Shown here: positions 1 to 9,286 of the stretch, one piece after another
How the letters are laid out: every line of letters begins with the position of its first letter
How positions within the stretch are numbered: position 1 is the stretch's first letter
Assembly: GCA_031550525.1 (NCBI GenBank)
Contig: JAVBON010000003.1
Coordinates: forward strand, 62,001-126,000
DNA: 64,000 nucleotides
Source: WRHT01 sp031550525
Lineage (GTDB): Bacteria > Desulfobacterota > Desulfovibrionia > Desulfovibrionales > Desulfovibrionaceae
Direction of reading: 5' to 3'
Made by a program: the position numbers and the translations under genes
The notes under the pieces: generated by a model
Seen by the model: only the letters and a program-made list of their open reading frames with translations
The model's database searches: none
Told to the model about the DNA's origin: nothing

Positions 1-401
1 CCAGCCAGCAACTCCCACGCCCCTATATGTGCCGTAGTGGCTACCACTGCCCTTTCTTCTTGCATGGCCTGTTTAAAAATGTCGCCAGTATCCAGCAAAT
101 GCGGGTTGCCGTGCAAGGTAAAATTTTTGGTTAGCACTATCTCAAGAAAAGACTGAAAGTTGTTGGTAAAGCTGGCGCGGGCTATGCGCACGGCCTCGGG
201 CCGCGCCACTTTCAGGTGTTTTTCCACAGACTCAACAGCTTGCTTGCGGCGCGCAGGCAAGCAATGCCACACAATAAAAGCCAGGGCCGAGGCAAGGGCG
301 GCAATGCCGCCGTAGCCCAATGCCCGTAAAATACGCATGGCGCCCAGCATAAAATTGAGCTGGATTTTTTGTATGTTATTTAAATCTTTCCGTCCGCTCA
401 T
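1..401 (-). CDS. LpxL/HtrB-family lipid A acyltransferase (3' end outside window)
   Basis: The first 133 residues are visible and the rest lies beyond the left edge. The product should transfer a fatty acyl chain to lipid A or its Kdo-linked precursor at the inner membrane. A hydrophobic segment (about residues 28-46) is followed by a basic patch, as in LpxL/LpxM proteins. The catalytic H-x4-E motif is seen as HIGAWE (H125, E130). The start codon at 401 lies 2 bp after the stop of the upstream acyltransferase gene, so it is probably the third gene of an msbA-DUF374-lpxL operon. Which acyl position it modifies cannot be told from the fragment. Confidence 0.85.
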   Translation of the reverse strand, partial: MSGRKDLNNIQKIQLNFMLGAMRILRALGYGGIAALASALAFIVWHCLPARRKQAVESVEKHLKVARPEAVRIARASFTNNFQSFLEIVLTKNFTLHGNPHLLDTGDIFKQAMQEERAVVATTAHIGAWELLA

Positions 402-403
402 AA

Positions 404-1051
404 TTATTGGCGATACCCTTCAGATGCGTAACTTTCCAGCGCGTCCATGCTTACTTTAAGCTTGCCGCGCTCCGCATCGAGAAACTGAGCTTCAAGCTGG
501 GTGGCTTCAAGCCGGTAGGGTTCGCCATATACGACACGCACGCGGCTGAAGGGGAAGGGCAGGATAAAACGATCCCACGAGTTAAAACGTTTGCCCCGCG
601 TGTAAAAGGCCCGTACCGGCGCAATCCAGCCGTTGCCCAGGCGGGCAAGGTAGAAAACCCCGTCTTTTATTTCGTGCCGGGGCCCACGCGGGCCATCCAT
701 GGTTATGCAGGGGCTGTACCCTTTGCGCATGGCTTTTACCGCCGCCCGCAAGGCTTCGGCCCCGCCCTTGGAGCTGGAGCCGCGCGCCAGATGAAAGCCC
801 AGTTTATCGGCCACGCGCGCGAGAAATTCGCCGTCTTTGCTCTTGCTTACCACAGCCACCATTTTAAGCTTGCGCACATTATAAAGCACCGAGAAGATAT
901 CGTGGTGCCACCCGCACAGCACAAAACTGCCGCCCGAGGCGGAAATTTCCTCCAGCCTGTTTTTGCCTATTTCCTCATAACGCAGGGTAGCAGCCCACAA
1001 TTTATATAGGGATGGCAGAATCAGGTGGGCGATGCGCGCGGAAAGCTTCAT
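404..1051 (-). CDS. DUF374 lysophospholipid acyltransferase family protein
   Basis: 215 residues, the usual length of this family, a relative of the PlsC/LpxL acyltransferases found near msbA and Kdo/lipid A genes. Visible signatures are WHHDIF (H49/H50, D51; the catalytic His-Asp block), SKSKDGE at 69-75, RGSSSKGG at 90-97 and MDGPRGPRHEIKDGV around 118-132. The start overlaps the msbA stop as TAATG (1 base shared), indicating translational coupling. It probably acylates an envelope lipid on the inner membrane; the natural acceptor is not established for the family. Confidence 0.85.
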   Translation of the reverse strand: MKLSARIAHLILPSLYKLWAATLRYEEIGKNRLEEISASGGSFVLCGWHHDIFSVLYNVRKLKMVAVVSKSKDGEFLARVADKLGFHLARGSSSKGGAEALRAAVKAMRKGYSPCITMDGPRGPRHEIKDGVFYLARLGNGWIAPVRAFYTRGKRFNSWDRFILPFPFSRVRVVYGEPYRLEATQLEAQFLDAERGKLKVSMDALESYASEGYRQ

Positions 1052-2952
1052 TATTGAGTTCCAAATTGCAGGGCGTAAAGTTTTGCATACAGGTTGCAGG
1101 AAGAAAGCAACTCGTCGTGTGTGCCTTGGGCTTCAATGTTGCCGCTTTGCATTACCAGAATGCGGTCGGAAGCAAGCACGGTGGAAAGGCGATGCGCTAT
1201 TACTATGCTGGTGCGGCCTTTCATAAGATTTTCAAGCGCTTGCTGCACTATTTTTTCCGATTCGGAGTCAAGGGCGCTGGTGGCTTCGTCCAATATAAGC
1301 AACGGGGCATTTTTGGCAATGGCCCTGGCAATGGTAAGGCGCTGCTTTTGTCCGCCCGAAAGCTTAACCCCGCGCTCGCCTATAACCGTATTATACCCGT
1401 CCGGCATGGACATTATGAAGTCGTGGGCATAGGCGGCTTTGGCGGCCTCTATTACCTTTGCCTCGGGCATCTCCGGCTGGGCGTAGGCGATGTTGTCGCG
1501 TATGCTGTAGTTGAAGAGGAAGTTATCCTGCGAGACTATGGCGATGTTGCGGCGCAGGGAGGCCAGGGTATACTCGCGCAAATCCATGCCGTTAAGCTTG
1601 ATGCTGCCGGATGTTGGATCGTAAAAACGGGGCAGCAGATTTATAAATGTGGTTTTGCCCGCTCCGGAAGGCCCGACAATAGCCAACCTTTCGCCCTGAT
1701 GTATGGAAAGGTTGATGTTTTTTAAGGCAACCTCGCCCGTACTGTAGGCAAAAGATACGTTTTCAAAATTTATGGCCATGCTGGAAAGAGGAACTTCGGC
1801 CTGCACAGTGCCGCCTTCTTCTTCAATGTCTTCTTTGGAGTCGATAATTTCAAAAACCCGCTCAGCACCGGCCAAAGCCCTTTGTACTTGGTTGTTATTG
1901 GTGTTTATTTTCTTAAATGGCTCGTACAGCATGATCAGTGAGGCTACAAAAGCACCGAAATCTCCGGGGGTAATTTCCTTACTTATTACCTGCATGCCGC
2001 CCACAACTACTACTATGGCTATGCCGACCGCGCCAACAATTTCCATAACCATGTTAGAAAATTCTCCGGCCATGGTAGCGCGCAGGCTGACTTTGTAAAG
2101 CCTGCGGTTTTCGTGGTCGAATCTTTCACCTTCTTTCTTTTCCGTGGCAAAGGCCTTGATTACACGTATACCGTTGAGAATTTCGTGCAGCAGCACGGAG
2201 GCGTCGGCGGTTATGGCCTGGTTGCGCCTGCTCAGTTTACGTAGTTTGCGGCCGTAGTAGACCACTGGAAAAAAAATTATGGGCAGCCCGAAAAAAGAGA
2301 CCAGGGCAAGTTTGAAATTCATGTAAAAAGCCACGCCCAACAAGCCGAAAATGGTTATGGTTTCGCGGATTATTATAACAATGGCGTTCAAGCTGTTACG
2401 CATAAGGGCCACATCGTTGATAATGCGCGACATGAGGTTGCCGGCCTGTGCCCCCTCATAATAGCGCAGGGGCAGTTTTATAACCTTGGTGTAAAGCTCG
2501 TCGCGCAGGCGTTCAATTACTTTTAACCCACTGGATTGCATAAAATAGTTCTGCGATACGCGCCCAAGTCCTTTAAGCGTGCTGAGCCCTACAAAGCTCA
2601 GAGCGATGAAAACCAGGGAGGAAAATGGCGTGTTTTTGTCGAACATCCCGTCAAGAATGGGTTTTATAATGGCGGCGGTACCGCCGGTGGCTCCTGATAC
2701 GCACAACAAAGACACAATGGCAAGCGCTATTGCCAGCTTGTAAGGTGCAAAATACTTCAAGATGCGCTTCAATAGATATTTATTGTAGCCCTTCTCGCCC
2801 TGCTTTGGAATTTTTTGCCCGCTTTCTTCTCTCGCCTTTTGGGCGGATTCCGCCAACTCCGCAGTTCCGTCAAAAGCATCTGTCGGTGGGGTGTTTTCAA
2901 CCGTGGTGGCGGGTGATGCGCTTTTATCGCTGTTTTTCATAAGTTCGGCCAT
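1051..2952 (-). CDS. msbA: MsbA-type lipid ABC exporter (fused TMD-NBD)
   Basis: 633 residues. A hydrophilic N-terminal tail (1-60) is longer than in E. coli MsbA. The exporter membrane domain spans about 65-355. The nucleotide-binding domain has Walker A GPSGAGKTT (427-435), Q-loop Q475, signature LSGGQ (531-535), Walker B LLILDE with catalytic E556, and H-loop H587. It should flip lipid A-core from the inner to the outer leaflet as a homodimer. Two lipid A-type acyltransferase genes follow with almost no spacing, which supports lipid A over a drug substrate. First gene of the operon, divergent from the yedF-like gene. Confidence 0.9.
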   Translation of the reverse strand: MAELMKNSDKSASPATTVENTPPTDAFDGTAELAESAQKAREESGQKIPKQGEKGYNKYLLKRILKYFAPYKLAIALAIVSLLCVSGATGGTAAIIKPILDGMFDKNTPFSSLVFIALSFVGLSTLKGLGRVSQNYFMQSSGLKVIERLRDELYTKVIKLPLRYYEGAQAGNLMSRIINDVALMRNSLNAIVIIIRETITIFGLLGVAFYMNFKLALVSFFGLPIIFFPVVYYGRKLRKLSRRNQAITADASVLLHEILNGIRVIKAFATEKKEGERFDHENRRLYKVSLRATMAGEFSNMVMEIVGAVGIAIVVVVGGMQVISKEITPGDFGAFVASLIMLYEPFKKINTNNNQVQRALAGAERVFEIIDSKEDIEEEGGTVQAEVPLSSMAINFENVSFAYSTGEVALKNINLSIHQGERLAIVGPSGAGKTTFINLLPRFYDPTSGSIKLNGMDLREYTLASLRRNIAIVSQDNFLFNYSIRDNIAYAQPEMPEAKVIEAAKAAYAHDFIMSMPDGYNTVIGERGVKLSGGQKQRLTIARAIAKNAPLLILDEATSALDSESEKIVQQALENLMKGRTSIVIAHRLSTVLASDRILVMQSGNIEAQGTHDELLSSCNLYAKLYALQFGTQ

Positions 2953-3054
2953 ATATGTCGTTAATTTCCGTTTTATTGCCGCGCGGTTTAATAATGTCTT
3001 TTACCGCATACGGGTGCTAGAAGTAGGGCATAATTCACACCAGGAGGCGGCACT

Positions 3055-3669
3055 ATGCCAGAAAGTTGTCTGAACTGCCAGCACCTTCCCAACCCCGAAC
3101 CTCTGCGCATGGTGCGCAAAATGGTGGCCTCCGGGCCGCCGCAGCCGTTTCAGGTTACTGTAGATAATTCCGATGCCCGCGAAGAAATTGTAAATTTTTT
3201 GGGGGCACAGGGCTATTCAGTGCAAGGTCAGCAAAAAGACGGGGTTTGGTATCTTGATGCCAAGCCTTTGCTTGAGCAAATGCCGGATATAGCCCAGCTT
3301 TCGCCGTCTCCCAGCGCCGTTCAAAACGAGCAGCGCCGCACCATGATTATGCTTTTATCCGACAAAATGGGCCAGGGCGACGATGCGCTGGGCGCAAAGC
3401 TCATGTACAATTTTGTCGCCTCGCTGGGAGAATTCGGCACCAATTTGTGGCGCATAACGCTTATGAACAGCGCTGTGCGGCTTGCAACGTACAATAGCCC
3501 AGTGCTGCAATATCTGCAACAATATGAGAAAAACGGCTCTGGGGTGCTGCTGTGCAAAGAGTGCGTCTACCACTACAACTTACAGCACCATATCGGCGTG
3601 GGCACTATGTTTGAAATGTCCGAGCTTGTCACCACCATACAGATGGCCGAAAAGGTGCTGAGATTTTAA
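3055..3669 (+). CDS. yedF: YedF-like sulfurtransferase-related selenium metabolism protein (TusA-like + DsrE-like)
   Basis: 204 residues with an N-terminal TusA/SirA-like domain (about 1-75) and a C-terminal DsrE-like domain (about 95-204). The C-terminal part reads like YedF: MIMLLSDKMGQGDDALG at 97-113, then GVLLCKEC with C167 and C170, then the VGTMFEMSELV stretch. In TusA and most YedF proteins the first domain has a CPxP motif; here the matching position reads NPEP (13-16), so the sulfur-carrying cysteine is absent, although a CxxC (C5, C8) lies just upstream. A good Shine-Dalgarno site (AGGAGG, 3042-3047) fixes the start. No selD or selenoprotein gene is nearby, so a selenium role is family-based only. 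Confidence 0.75.
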   Translation: MPESCLNCQHLPNPEPLRMVRKMVASGPPQPFQVTVDNSDAREEIVNFLGAQGYSVQGQQKDGVWYLDAKPLLEQMPDIAQLSPSPSAVQNEQRRTMIMLLSDKMGQGDDALGAKLMYNFVASLGEFGTNLWRITLMNSAVRLATYNSPVLQYLQQYEKNGSGVLLCKECVYHYNLQHHIGVGTMFEMSELVTTIQMAEKVLRF

Positions 3670-3686
3670 TGCCTTGATAGCGGATG

Positions 3687-3712
3687 GGCAGGCAGGCTCA
3701 GTCCTGCCTGCC
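3687..3712 (+). terminator. Hairpin after the yedF-like gene (10 bp stem)
   Basis: A perfect 10 bp inverted repeat (GGCAGGCAGG / CCTGCCTGCC) with a 6-base loop begins 18 bp after the yedF-like stop. No T-run follows, so it may be a weak or Rho-assisted terminator or an mRNA-stabilising hairpin. Confidence 0.4.
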
Positions 3713-3934
3713 TGAGCTGTTGCAGGTAACGGCGTTACCCGCTTCGCAAAAAACTGCCAACTTGGCACCGAGAGCCGAAAGAAAGGCAATACCGGCGGCG
3801 ATGTTCTTATCACACCCTTGCAGGCGTGAGTGGCAGATCCTAAGTTATGGCAACTGCCCACATAGCGTAAGCCTGTTTCATCCAATTAAAAAATTCGGCT
3901 TTCATTTGCCGGCGGCCTGTATTAGATTGCGCTC

Positions 3935-4717
3935 ATGCCAGATAAAAATAATGTAGACAAACAGGACATTGTAGCGCAATTGCGCATAAACAAGGCCATG
4001 GCTTTGGCCGGGCTTTGCTCGCGCAGGCAGGCCGATGAGTGGATATTGGCCGGTATGGTGCGCGTAAACGGCTCAACCGTGCGCGAGCCCGGCACGCGGG
4101 TGAGCGAGGGCGATCTCATAAGCGCTGGCGGCAAAGAAGCGCGCGTGGTTATGGAAGCGCCTGGCGGCTATACCTATCTTATGCTGAACAAGCCGGTGCA
4201 GGTGGTTTGCACACTTAGCGACCCGCAAGGCCGCGCTACCGTGCGCGAGCTGCTGCCGCCGCAATATGCCGGTAAACGCTTGTACCCTGTGGGGCGGCTG
4301 GACTTTTTTTCCGAAGGCCTGTTGCTTGTTACCGACGACGGCGAGCTGACCAAGCGGCTTACCCACCCCAGCTTTCATTTGCCCAAGCATTATGAGTTGC
4401 TGGTGCGCGAGGCGGTTATGGATGAGCAGCTTGATATTATGCGCCGCGGCATGACCTTGGCCGAAGGCGAAAAGTTGGCTCCGGTACAGGCCGAGCGTAT
4501 GGGAAAACACGAGCGCGGCACACTTTTGCAATTGACCCTGGGGCAGGGGGTGAACCGCCAGATCCGGCGCATGTGCCGAGATTTGGGCCTGACCGTGCTG
4601 CGGTTGCGGCGCATCAAACAAGGCAGCGTGAACCTGGGAGATCTGGCCTCCGGCCGATGCAGGGCTCTTACCGATAATGAAGTGGCCGAGCTTAAAAAAT
4701 CCGTCAGGTTGAACTGA
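3935..4717 (+). CDS. RsuA/RluB-family rRNA pseudouridine synthase
   Basis: 260 residues. The N-terminal S4 RNA-binding domain covers about 15-60 (LRINKAMALAGLCSRRQADE). The catalytic domain carries the family motif GRLDFFSEGLLLVTDDG with catalytic aspartate D123; the usual tyrosine after GRLD is replaced by phenylalanine. LNKPVQVVCT (84-93) is the typical first strand. It should convert a uridine in 23S or 16S rRNA to pseudouridine; the target cannot be chosen between RsuA, RluB, RluE and RluF types by eye, though the length fits RluB. The gene stands alone and is followed by a clear terminator. Confidence 0.88.
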   Translation: MPDKNNVDKQDIVAQLRINKAMALAGLCSRRQADEWILAGMVRVNGSTVREPGTRVSEGDLISAGGKEARVVMEAPGGYTYLMLNKPVQVVCTLSDPQGRATVRELLPPQYAGKRLYPVGRLDFFSEGLLLVTDDGELTKRLTHPSFHLPKHYELLVREAVMDEQLDIMRRGMTLAEGEKLAPVQAERMGKHERGTLLQLTLGQGVNRQIRRMCRDLGLTVLRLRRIKQGSVNLGDLASGRCRALTDNEVAELKKSVRLN

Positions 4718-4746
4718 CTTTGACTGTATATAACTTTTATATTTTT

Positions 4747-4787
4747 ATCCCCCACGCGCTGCCGTAAGGCGATGGGGGATGTTTTTT
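4747..4787 (+). terminator. Rho-independent terminator after the pseudouridine synthase gene
   Basis: 8 bp stem (ATCCCCCA / TGGGGGAT) with an 18-base loop followed by GTTTTTT, 30 bp after the stop at 4717. Confidence 0.75.
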
Positions 4788-4904
4788 GCAGTACAGGTTT
4801 AGGTTTGCCGTATGGCGCCCGCAGCGGCGCTTAAGTGGTTTGGCCTGAGAATGAATGTACCTCAGCCAAGCCGTTTTTGCATCTTTAGCACCAGGTTGGT
4901 GCAT

Positions 4905-4935
4905 AAAAAAGGCCGCTCAAAGAGCGGCCTTTTTT
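4905..4935. terminator. Bidirectional Rho-independent terminator
   Basis: Perfect GGCCGCTC / GAGCGGCC stem (4911-4918 and 4922-4929) with an AAA loop, flanked by six A and six T. It can terminate the minus-strand gene ending at 4955 and any plus-strand read-through. Confidence 0.9.
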
Positions 4936-4954
4936 AATCTCTTAGCTGCGTGGA

Positions 4955-6979
4955 TTAGGCGCAGTCATGCTTGTCCCAGGGCTCGTGGGTGTCGCGGTTC
5001 ATGGCGCGTTCCATGGATTCCAGGGAGGCTTTCAGTTTGTTTATTTCTTCAACGTAGATGTTCGGATCCTGCAGGGCTTCGTACACTACCGCGCCTTCGG
5101 CGTTAATCGGGTAAGGCAGTCCGGAGCAGTAGCACAGGGTCGGCACGAGGTCCACAAGGCGGTTAGGACGTGTAATGCGGTAACCTTTCTTTATGTTCGG
5201 GCCGGACAGGATAAACGTGGTTTTGGTTTCGCCCAATGGTTTGCTGACGGCGGTCGGCAGAATCGGGCCGTGCTGGGCGCCCCACTCGGGGTAAATGGTG
5301 TAAATAACGTCGCCTATGCGGTCGCCGTAGAGGCCCAGAACAGCGGCATCGCGCTTGGTGATGGCCAGGGCCACCGGGCGGCGGTTGCCCATGTTCGGGT
5401 CGCGGTAGGCGTACAGGGCGTCGATAATTTCAAGCTGGGTTTGCTCGTAGTCTTTAGGATCCACAATACCGTTGGGATCGCGGCCCTTAAGGTTGATGTA
5501 CACGTAGGTTTCACGCTGCGGTACGGCACGGGTTTTGGCCCAGTTGATTTTTTCAATGGTGTGGCCCAGCACCTTGGCGAGCAGGGCGGTGTTCGGGTCG
5601 TCGGCTTCGTGGGCGTTTGTAACCACTTCGCGGGTGGCGAGGCCAGCCTGGATAAGGGCTTCAAACGGGTTGAACACTGGGCCATCGGGGGTGGCGCCGT
5701 GGTCGGATACGATGCCAACCAGGGTGTCTTTGCCGGCTTTTTCAACTATTTTGCCCACCATCTTGTCTTCAGACATGAAGATGCGCTTGTGGCCGTACCA
5801 GGCGTCGGTTTTGGCTTTGCTTTCGCCTTCAAGGGCCATATTCGTGATTTCGGCATGGTAGTACCAGTCAATGGGGTGGGAGTGCATATAGAACAGATCC
5901 CAATCCGGAATGGCATCCATAAGGTTGGTGGCGGCCTGAGTAAGCCACTTGGTCAGCTCTTCGGAGATTTCCAGGTAGGTTTCAAGGTCGATAACCTTGC
6001 CGGTCATATACAGGTGCATGCCGCCGGAGCGGTGCAGGCAGGCGTCGCCGTTAAGAATTTTAGCCGCCAGTTCGGGGCGGGAGCACCAGTCGCCGTCGGT
6101 GGTGATCATGGCGCCCATGAAGGTACGCACTTCTTCACCGTCGGGGTCCAGTTCCATGTTCTTGAAGCGGAAGAATACTTCTTTTTCTTCGCCGCCCTTA
6201 AGCTTAAGGGTGGTTACGCATTTTTTGGACCATTCTTTCGGGCCAAGGTGAGCGAAGGCGGTGTTCCAGTCTTTCTGGGTGCACACGGCTACCTGGGTGT
6301 AGTCGTCTTCGCCCGGCTTTTTGTAAATGAGCAACTGCCATACGATGTGGCTGAGGTCTTCTTTCACGCCCTTGGCAGGCAAAGTGAAGGTAAGGCTCAA
6401 CGGATCTTCGTCGGCGATGTCGTCAGGGATGTTTTTCCAGCCGTCCGCGTCAACTATGTCGCCACGCTGGGTCCAGGCGCCGAAGCGGTTGGAGATTACA
6501 AAGTCCTGAGAGAGGCCGAATTCGGCATCCAGGTGGGGCATACCGTCGCGGTGGTCGCCGGGGATGAAGCCGTCACCGGAAACGATGACGCCATTTTTCA
6601 TATGGCTCGGCCAAGAACCGGGGAAGGTGAGCACTATGCATTTTTTACCGGCTTTGTCGGCCGCGTCCCAAATGGGCTCGGCCTGCCAGCGGTTGCTGCT
6701 CCAAGACTGGAAAATGTTGGTGTTGTCCGGGTTGGTGCCGGGTTGATGGTAGTGGAAGCAAGTTACACCGTGGGTTCCGGGCCATGCGCCGGTGGCGATG
6801 GTGGCCCAGTTGGGCGGAGTAATGGTGGGCAGAGCCCCCAAGCAGCATTCGGCGAAGGTGCCCTTTTCGGCCAGTTTAGCCAGGTTCGGCACGGCGCCTT
6901 CGTCAATGTACTTTTGCAGCAGGGTCGGCATACAGCAGTCGAGACCTATCAGCGCAACTCTTTTAGCCAGTTTAGCCAT
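4955..6979 (-). CDS. Alkaline-phosphatase superfamily protein (type I phosphodiesterase/nucleotide pyrophosphatase-like)
   Basis: 674 residues without a signal peptide, so probably cytosolic. The start of the fold is plain: ALIGLDCCMPTLL gives the first metal-binding Asp (D14), LPTITPPNWATIATG supplies the Thr nucleophile (T52 or T54), and IVSDHGATPDG (D426, H427) is a second metal-site block. This is the architecture of AP-superfamily phosphodiesterases and sulfatase-like enzymes acting on phosphate, phosphonate or sulfate esters; the substrate is unknown. A strong Shine-Dalgarno (AAGGAGGATGA on the minus strand) precedes the start. Single gene with its own promoter candidate upstream and terminator downstream. 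Codon usage suggests good expression, which is inference. Confidence 0.75.
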   Translation of the reverse strand: MAKLAKRVALIGLDCCMPTLLQKYIDEGAVPNLAKLAEKGTFAECCLGALPTITPPNWATIATGAWPGTHGVTCFHYHQPGTNPDNTNIFQSWSSNRWQAEPIWDAADKAGKKCIVLTFPGSWPSHMKNGVIVSGDGFIPGDHRDGMPHLDAEFGLSQDFVISNRFGAWTQRGDIVDADGWKNIPDDIADEDPLSLTFTLPAKGVKEDLSHIVWQLLIYKKPGEDDYTQVAVCTQKDWNTAFAHLGPKEWSKKCVTTLKLKGGEEKEVFFRFKNMELDPDGEEVRTFMGAMITTDGDWCSRPELAAKILNGDACLHRSGGMHLYMTGKVIDLETYLEISEELTKWLTQAATNLMDAIPDWDLFYMHSHPIDWYYHAEITNMALEGESKAKTDAWYGHKRIFMSEDKMVGKIVEKAGKDTLVGIVSDHGATPDGPVFNPFEALIQAGLATREVVTNAHEADDPNTALLAKVLGHTIEKINWAKTRAVPQRETYVYINLKGRDPNGIVDPKDYEQTQLEIIDALYAYRDPNMGNRRPVALAITKRDAAVLGLYGDRIGDVIYTIYPEWGAQHGPILPTAVSKPLGETKTTFILSGPNIKKGYRITRPNRLVDLVPTLCYCSGLPYPINAEGAVVYEALQDPNIYVEEINKLKASLESMERAMNRDTHEPWDKHDCA

Positions 6980-7173
6980 TTTAAGTCATCCTCCTTGGGA
7001 GCTTTCCGGCACAACAGACCGCGCCGGGCTAATTTCCCAGTTGTTAATTGCTACTAACCAGTTTAGTAAGCCGCATCAGCGGCAGGGGGTTGCCACTTAG
7101 TGGGAGTAAGTAGATGTAAGACAAGATAGTTACAAAAATCACTAACACCTAATCGTTTTACATCTTAACCAAA

Positions 7174-7201
7174 ATAATACAAGCGCAATTGTAATTTGTA
7201 A
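7174..7201 (-). promoter_or_regulatory. Candidate sigma-70 promoter for the phosphatase-superfamily gene
   Basis: On the minus strand TTACAA (7201-7196), a 16 bp spacer, and TATTAT (7179-7174). This would give a 5' leader of about 190 bases. It lies in the 318 bp A+T-rich gap 6980-7297, which otherwise shows nothing I can name. Confidence 0.35.
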
Positions 7202-7297
7202 TTTGCATGAAGAGCAATGCATGATTAACATGAGTGGCAAATTTACAATACAATTCACACTATTATAAATGTCTTGGCAGTAGGGGCGATTAAAAAT

Positions 7298-8368
7298 CTA
7301 GCTACCGTCCCCCACTATATAGGTACTCCCGACGGTTTTGTAAATACGTCTTGCCCGCTCAAGAATTTTTTCACCATTATCAATATTGGCGGACTTCATT
7401 TGCGCCAGCCATGCCTCTTTTGCCGCAGGTTCCAAGGCCAAGCGCCATTCTTCGGCTTCCGCCGCGTCCTGTTTTTGCATGCGCAGACCGTTTTGCGCCA
7501 GGGTATTTTGCGTGTTTTTACAAGCATTATCCAGAGCTTGCGCAATTTTTAAAGATAATTTTTCTCCGCTGGCCGCTTCTATAATCTGGCGGCAATCGCG
7601 GGGCAGCGCTTCCCATTCGTTCTTGTTCATGCCCAGCCAGCAAGGCATTACCGAAAGATCAACCTGCCTGCTGTAGGTTACGGGCAGGCGCGCCAAGTTA
7701 TATACGCCGAACATGTCAAAAGGCGCCGCCGCTCCGTCCGCGCTCAAGCTGGCGAAGTCCTGCTGCCACTCGCGCATGGGGGTTACTAGCGCTATCGCTC
7801 CGCAAGCGCCAAGCATGGCAGCAGTGTCATTATCCGGACACAGAATTTTTTTATTTTTCAGATCGGAAATTTTTTTTACGGGAAAATTTGTATGAAGTTG
7901 CAACGGAGCGGTGGTGTGCAGGGCGAGCAGCTTGATGTCCGCATACTCATTTTGCAGCTCCGGTGAGTTTCTGTATAGCCGCCACAAAGCCGCCGAGGCT
8001 TCCTGGCTGGCATTTAACGCGGAAGGCACGCGCATAACGCCGCTTACCGCCAGGCTGTTTTTGCTCAGGCCGCACAACTGGTGCGCCATAGCGGCATTGC
8101 CTTTGCGCACAGCTTCAAAGTGCATGCTTTCAGGGAAAAGCGTGTCGGGGTTATAATATGTAATTATTACACGGCCATTGGTTTTTTCGTCTATCTCTCT
8201 GGCCCAGGGCAACAATACACCGGCAACCGCCGGGTGCGAGTCGGGGTAGCTGCCGGTCAGGGAAAGGCGGTAAACCTGCGGCGAGTTTGTTGCCGCGCAC
8301 ATGGCATATGAGGGCATGCAAAGGCTTGCCGCCAGAAAAACGGAGCAAAAATACAAAAGGTGTTTCAT
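7298..8368 (-). CDS. TRAP transporter substrate-binding protein, DctP family
   Basis: 356 residues with a Sec signal peptide (hydrophobic 5-22, cleavage near AMCAA, 23-26). The mature part matches DctP/SIAP receptors: SLTGSYPDSHPAVAGVLLPWAREIDEKTNGRV-type opening (about 35-68), the mid-protein LKNKKILCPDNDTAAMLGACGA region, and MPCWLGMNKNEWEALP near residue 245. It should bind a small organic anion in the periplasm and hand it to a DctQM permease. No permease genes flank it, so it is an orphan receptor here. It lies 111 bp after aroE on the same strand and could be co-transcribed. Confidence 0.8.
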   Translation of the reverse strand: MKHLLYFCSVFLAASLCMPSYAMCAATNSPQVYRLSLTGSYPDSHPAVAGVLLPWAREIDEKTNGRVIITYYNPDTLFPESMHFEAVRKGNAAMAHQLCGLSKNSLAVSGVMRVPSALNASQEASAALWRLYRNSPELQNEYADIKLLALHTTAPLQLHTNFPVKKISDLKNKKILCPDNDTAAMLGACGAIALVTPMREWQQDFASLSADGAAAPFDMFGVYNLARLPVTYSRQVDLSVMPCWLGMNKNEWEALPRDCRQIIEAASGEKLSLKIAQALDNACKNTQNTLAQNGLRMQKQDAAEAEEWRLALEPAAKEAWLAQMKSANIDNGEKILERARRIYKTVGSTYIVGDGS

Positions 8369-8479
8369 GCGTTGGATCCAAATATGCGCGGCGCGGCGGT
8401 CTTGCCTGCGGCTGACTGGTAACTCCGTGCTGATGTTAACAAAAACCGCCTTATTTGAACAGATGTAAATTGCCTTGGG

Positions 8480-9286
8480 TTATGAGGACGCGAGCAGGGC
8501 ATTTCTAACAGCCTCAAAGGCTTCGGCGTAGGGCATTGTCTGGCCGGTCCACAGGGCGAAAGCCTCGGCTGCCTGACCGACGAACATATCCAGGCCGTTT
8601 TGCGTGTGCCAGCCGGCTTGGGCAGCCTCCAGCATAAACCTGGTATTGATGGGGTTATAGACTATATCGTAGGCCAGACCGGAACCTCTGAACAATTCGC
8701 GCGGGTAGGGCGATTTATCGGCATTCTGGCCCTGCATGCCCAGCGATGTGGCGTTTATTATCAAATCCGCGCCGGTTTCGCCGCGCTTTTCCCAATCCAG
8801 CCAGGACGTTTCAAATTCGTCGGCCAGCATGCGGGCTTTATCGGCGTTGCGGTTGCAAATGGTTATTTTTGATACCTGCAAGGTCTGTAACCCGGCCAGC
8901 ACCGCGCGGGCGGCCCCGCCAGCGCCCAGCACCAGCGCGTGTGTGAAGCGTTTTTGGCGTATTGGCCTGATAAAGCCTGAGATATCGGTATTTTCGCCGT
9001 GCAGCAGACCGTTTTGCCAGTAAAAGGTATTGATCGCGCCTATTTTATTGGCCTGCGCGGTGGTTATGTCAACCAAAGCCATGGCCGCCACTTTGTGCGG
9101 AATGGTGATGTTGCCGCCACTTATGGGTAGCCTGCGCGCTTGCTTGAAAAAATCTTCCAGCAGGTCAGGCGGAGTTTGAAACAGCCTATACTCTGCATCC
9201 AGACCCAGCAAGGCGAAAGAAAGGTTGTGCACCAGCGGGCTCAGGCTGTGCCCCAGCGGGTGGCCTGTCAGACCGAAAATTTTCAT
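8480..9286 (-). CDS. aroE: Shikimate 5-dehydrogenase (NADP+)
   Basis: 268 residues, the normal AroE length. It reduces 3-dehydroshikimate to shikimate in the cytosol. Visible features are the shikimate-binding SLSP (14-17), catalytic K65 in TIPHK, D101 in GENTDISG, and the NADP Rossmann motif GAGGAARA (121-128), followed by NRNADKA, the usual NADP-selective loop. The C-terminal NGLDMFVGQAAEAF block is also typical. No other shikimate-pathway gene is adjacent. Confidence 0.93.
   Translation of the reverse strand: MKIFGLTGHPLGHSLSPLVHNLSFALLGLDAEYRLFQTPPDLLEDFFKQARRLPISGGNITIPHKVAAMALVDITTAQANKIGAINTFYWQNGLLHGENTDISGFIRPIRQKRFTHALVLGAGGAARAVLAGLQTLQVSKITICNRNADKARMLADEFETSWLDWEKRGETGADLIINATSLGMQGQNADKSPYPRELFRGSGLAYDIVYNPINTRFMLEAAQAGWHTQNGLDMFVGQAAEAFALWTGQTMPYAEAFEAVRNALLASS

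Noticed and set aside
4967..7057. A 696-codon open frame on the plus strand opposite the phosphatase-superfamily gene
   Set aside because: Its product is an F/V/G-rich translation typical of antisense frames of a G+C-biased gene; the minus-strand frame has catalytic motifs and a strong ribosome-binding site.
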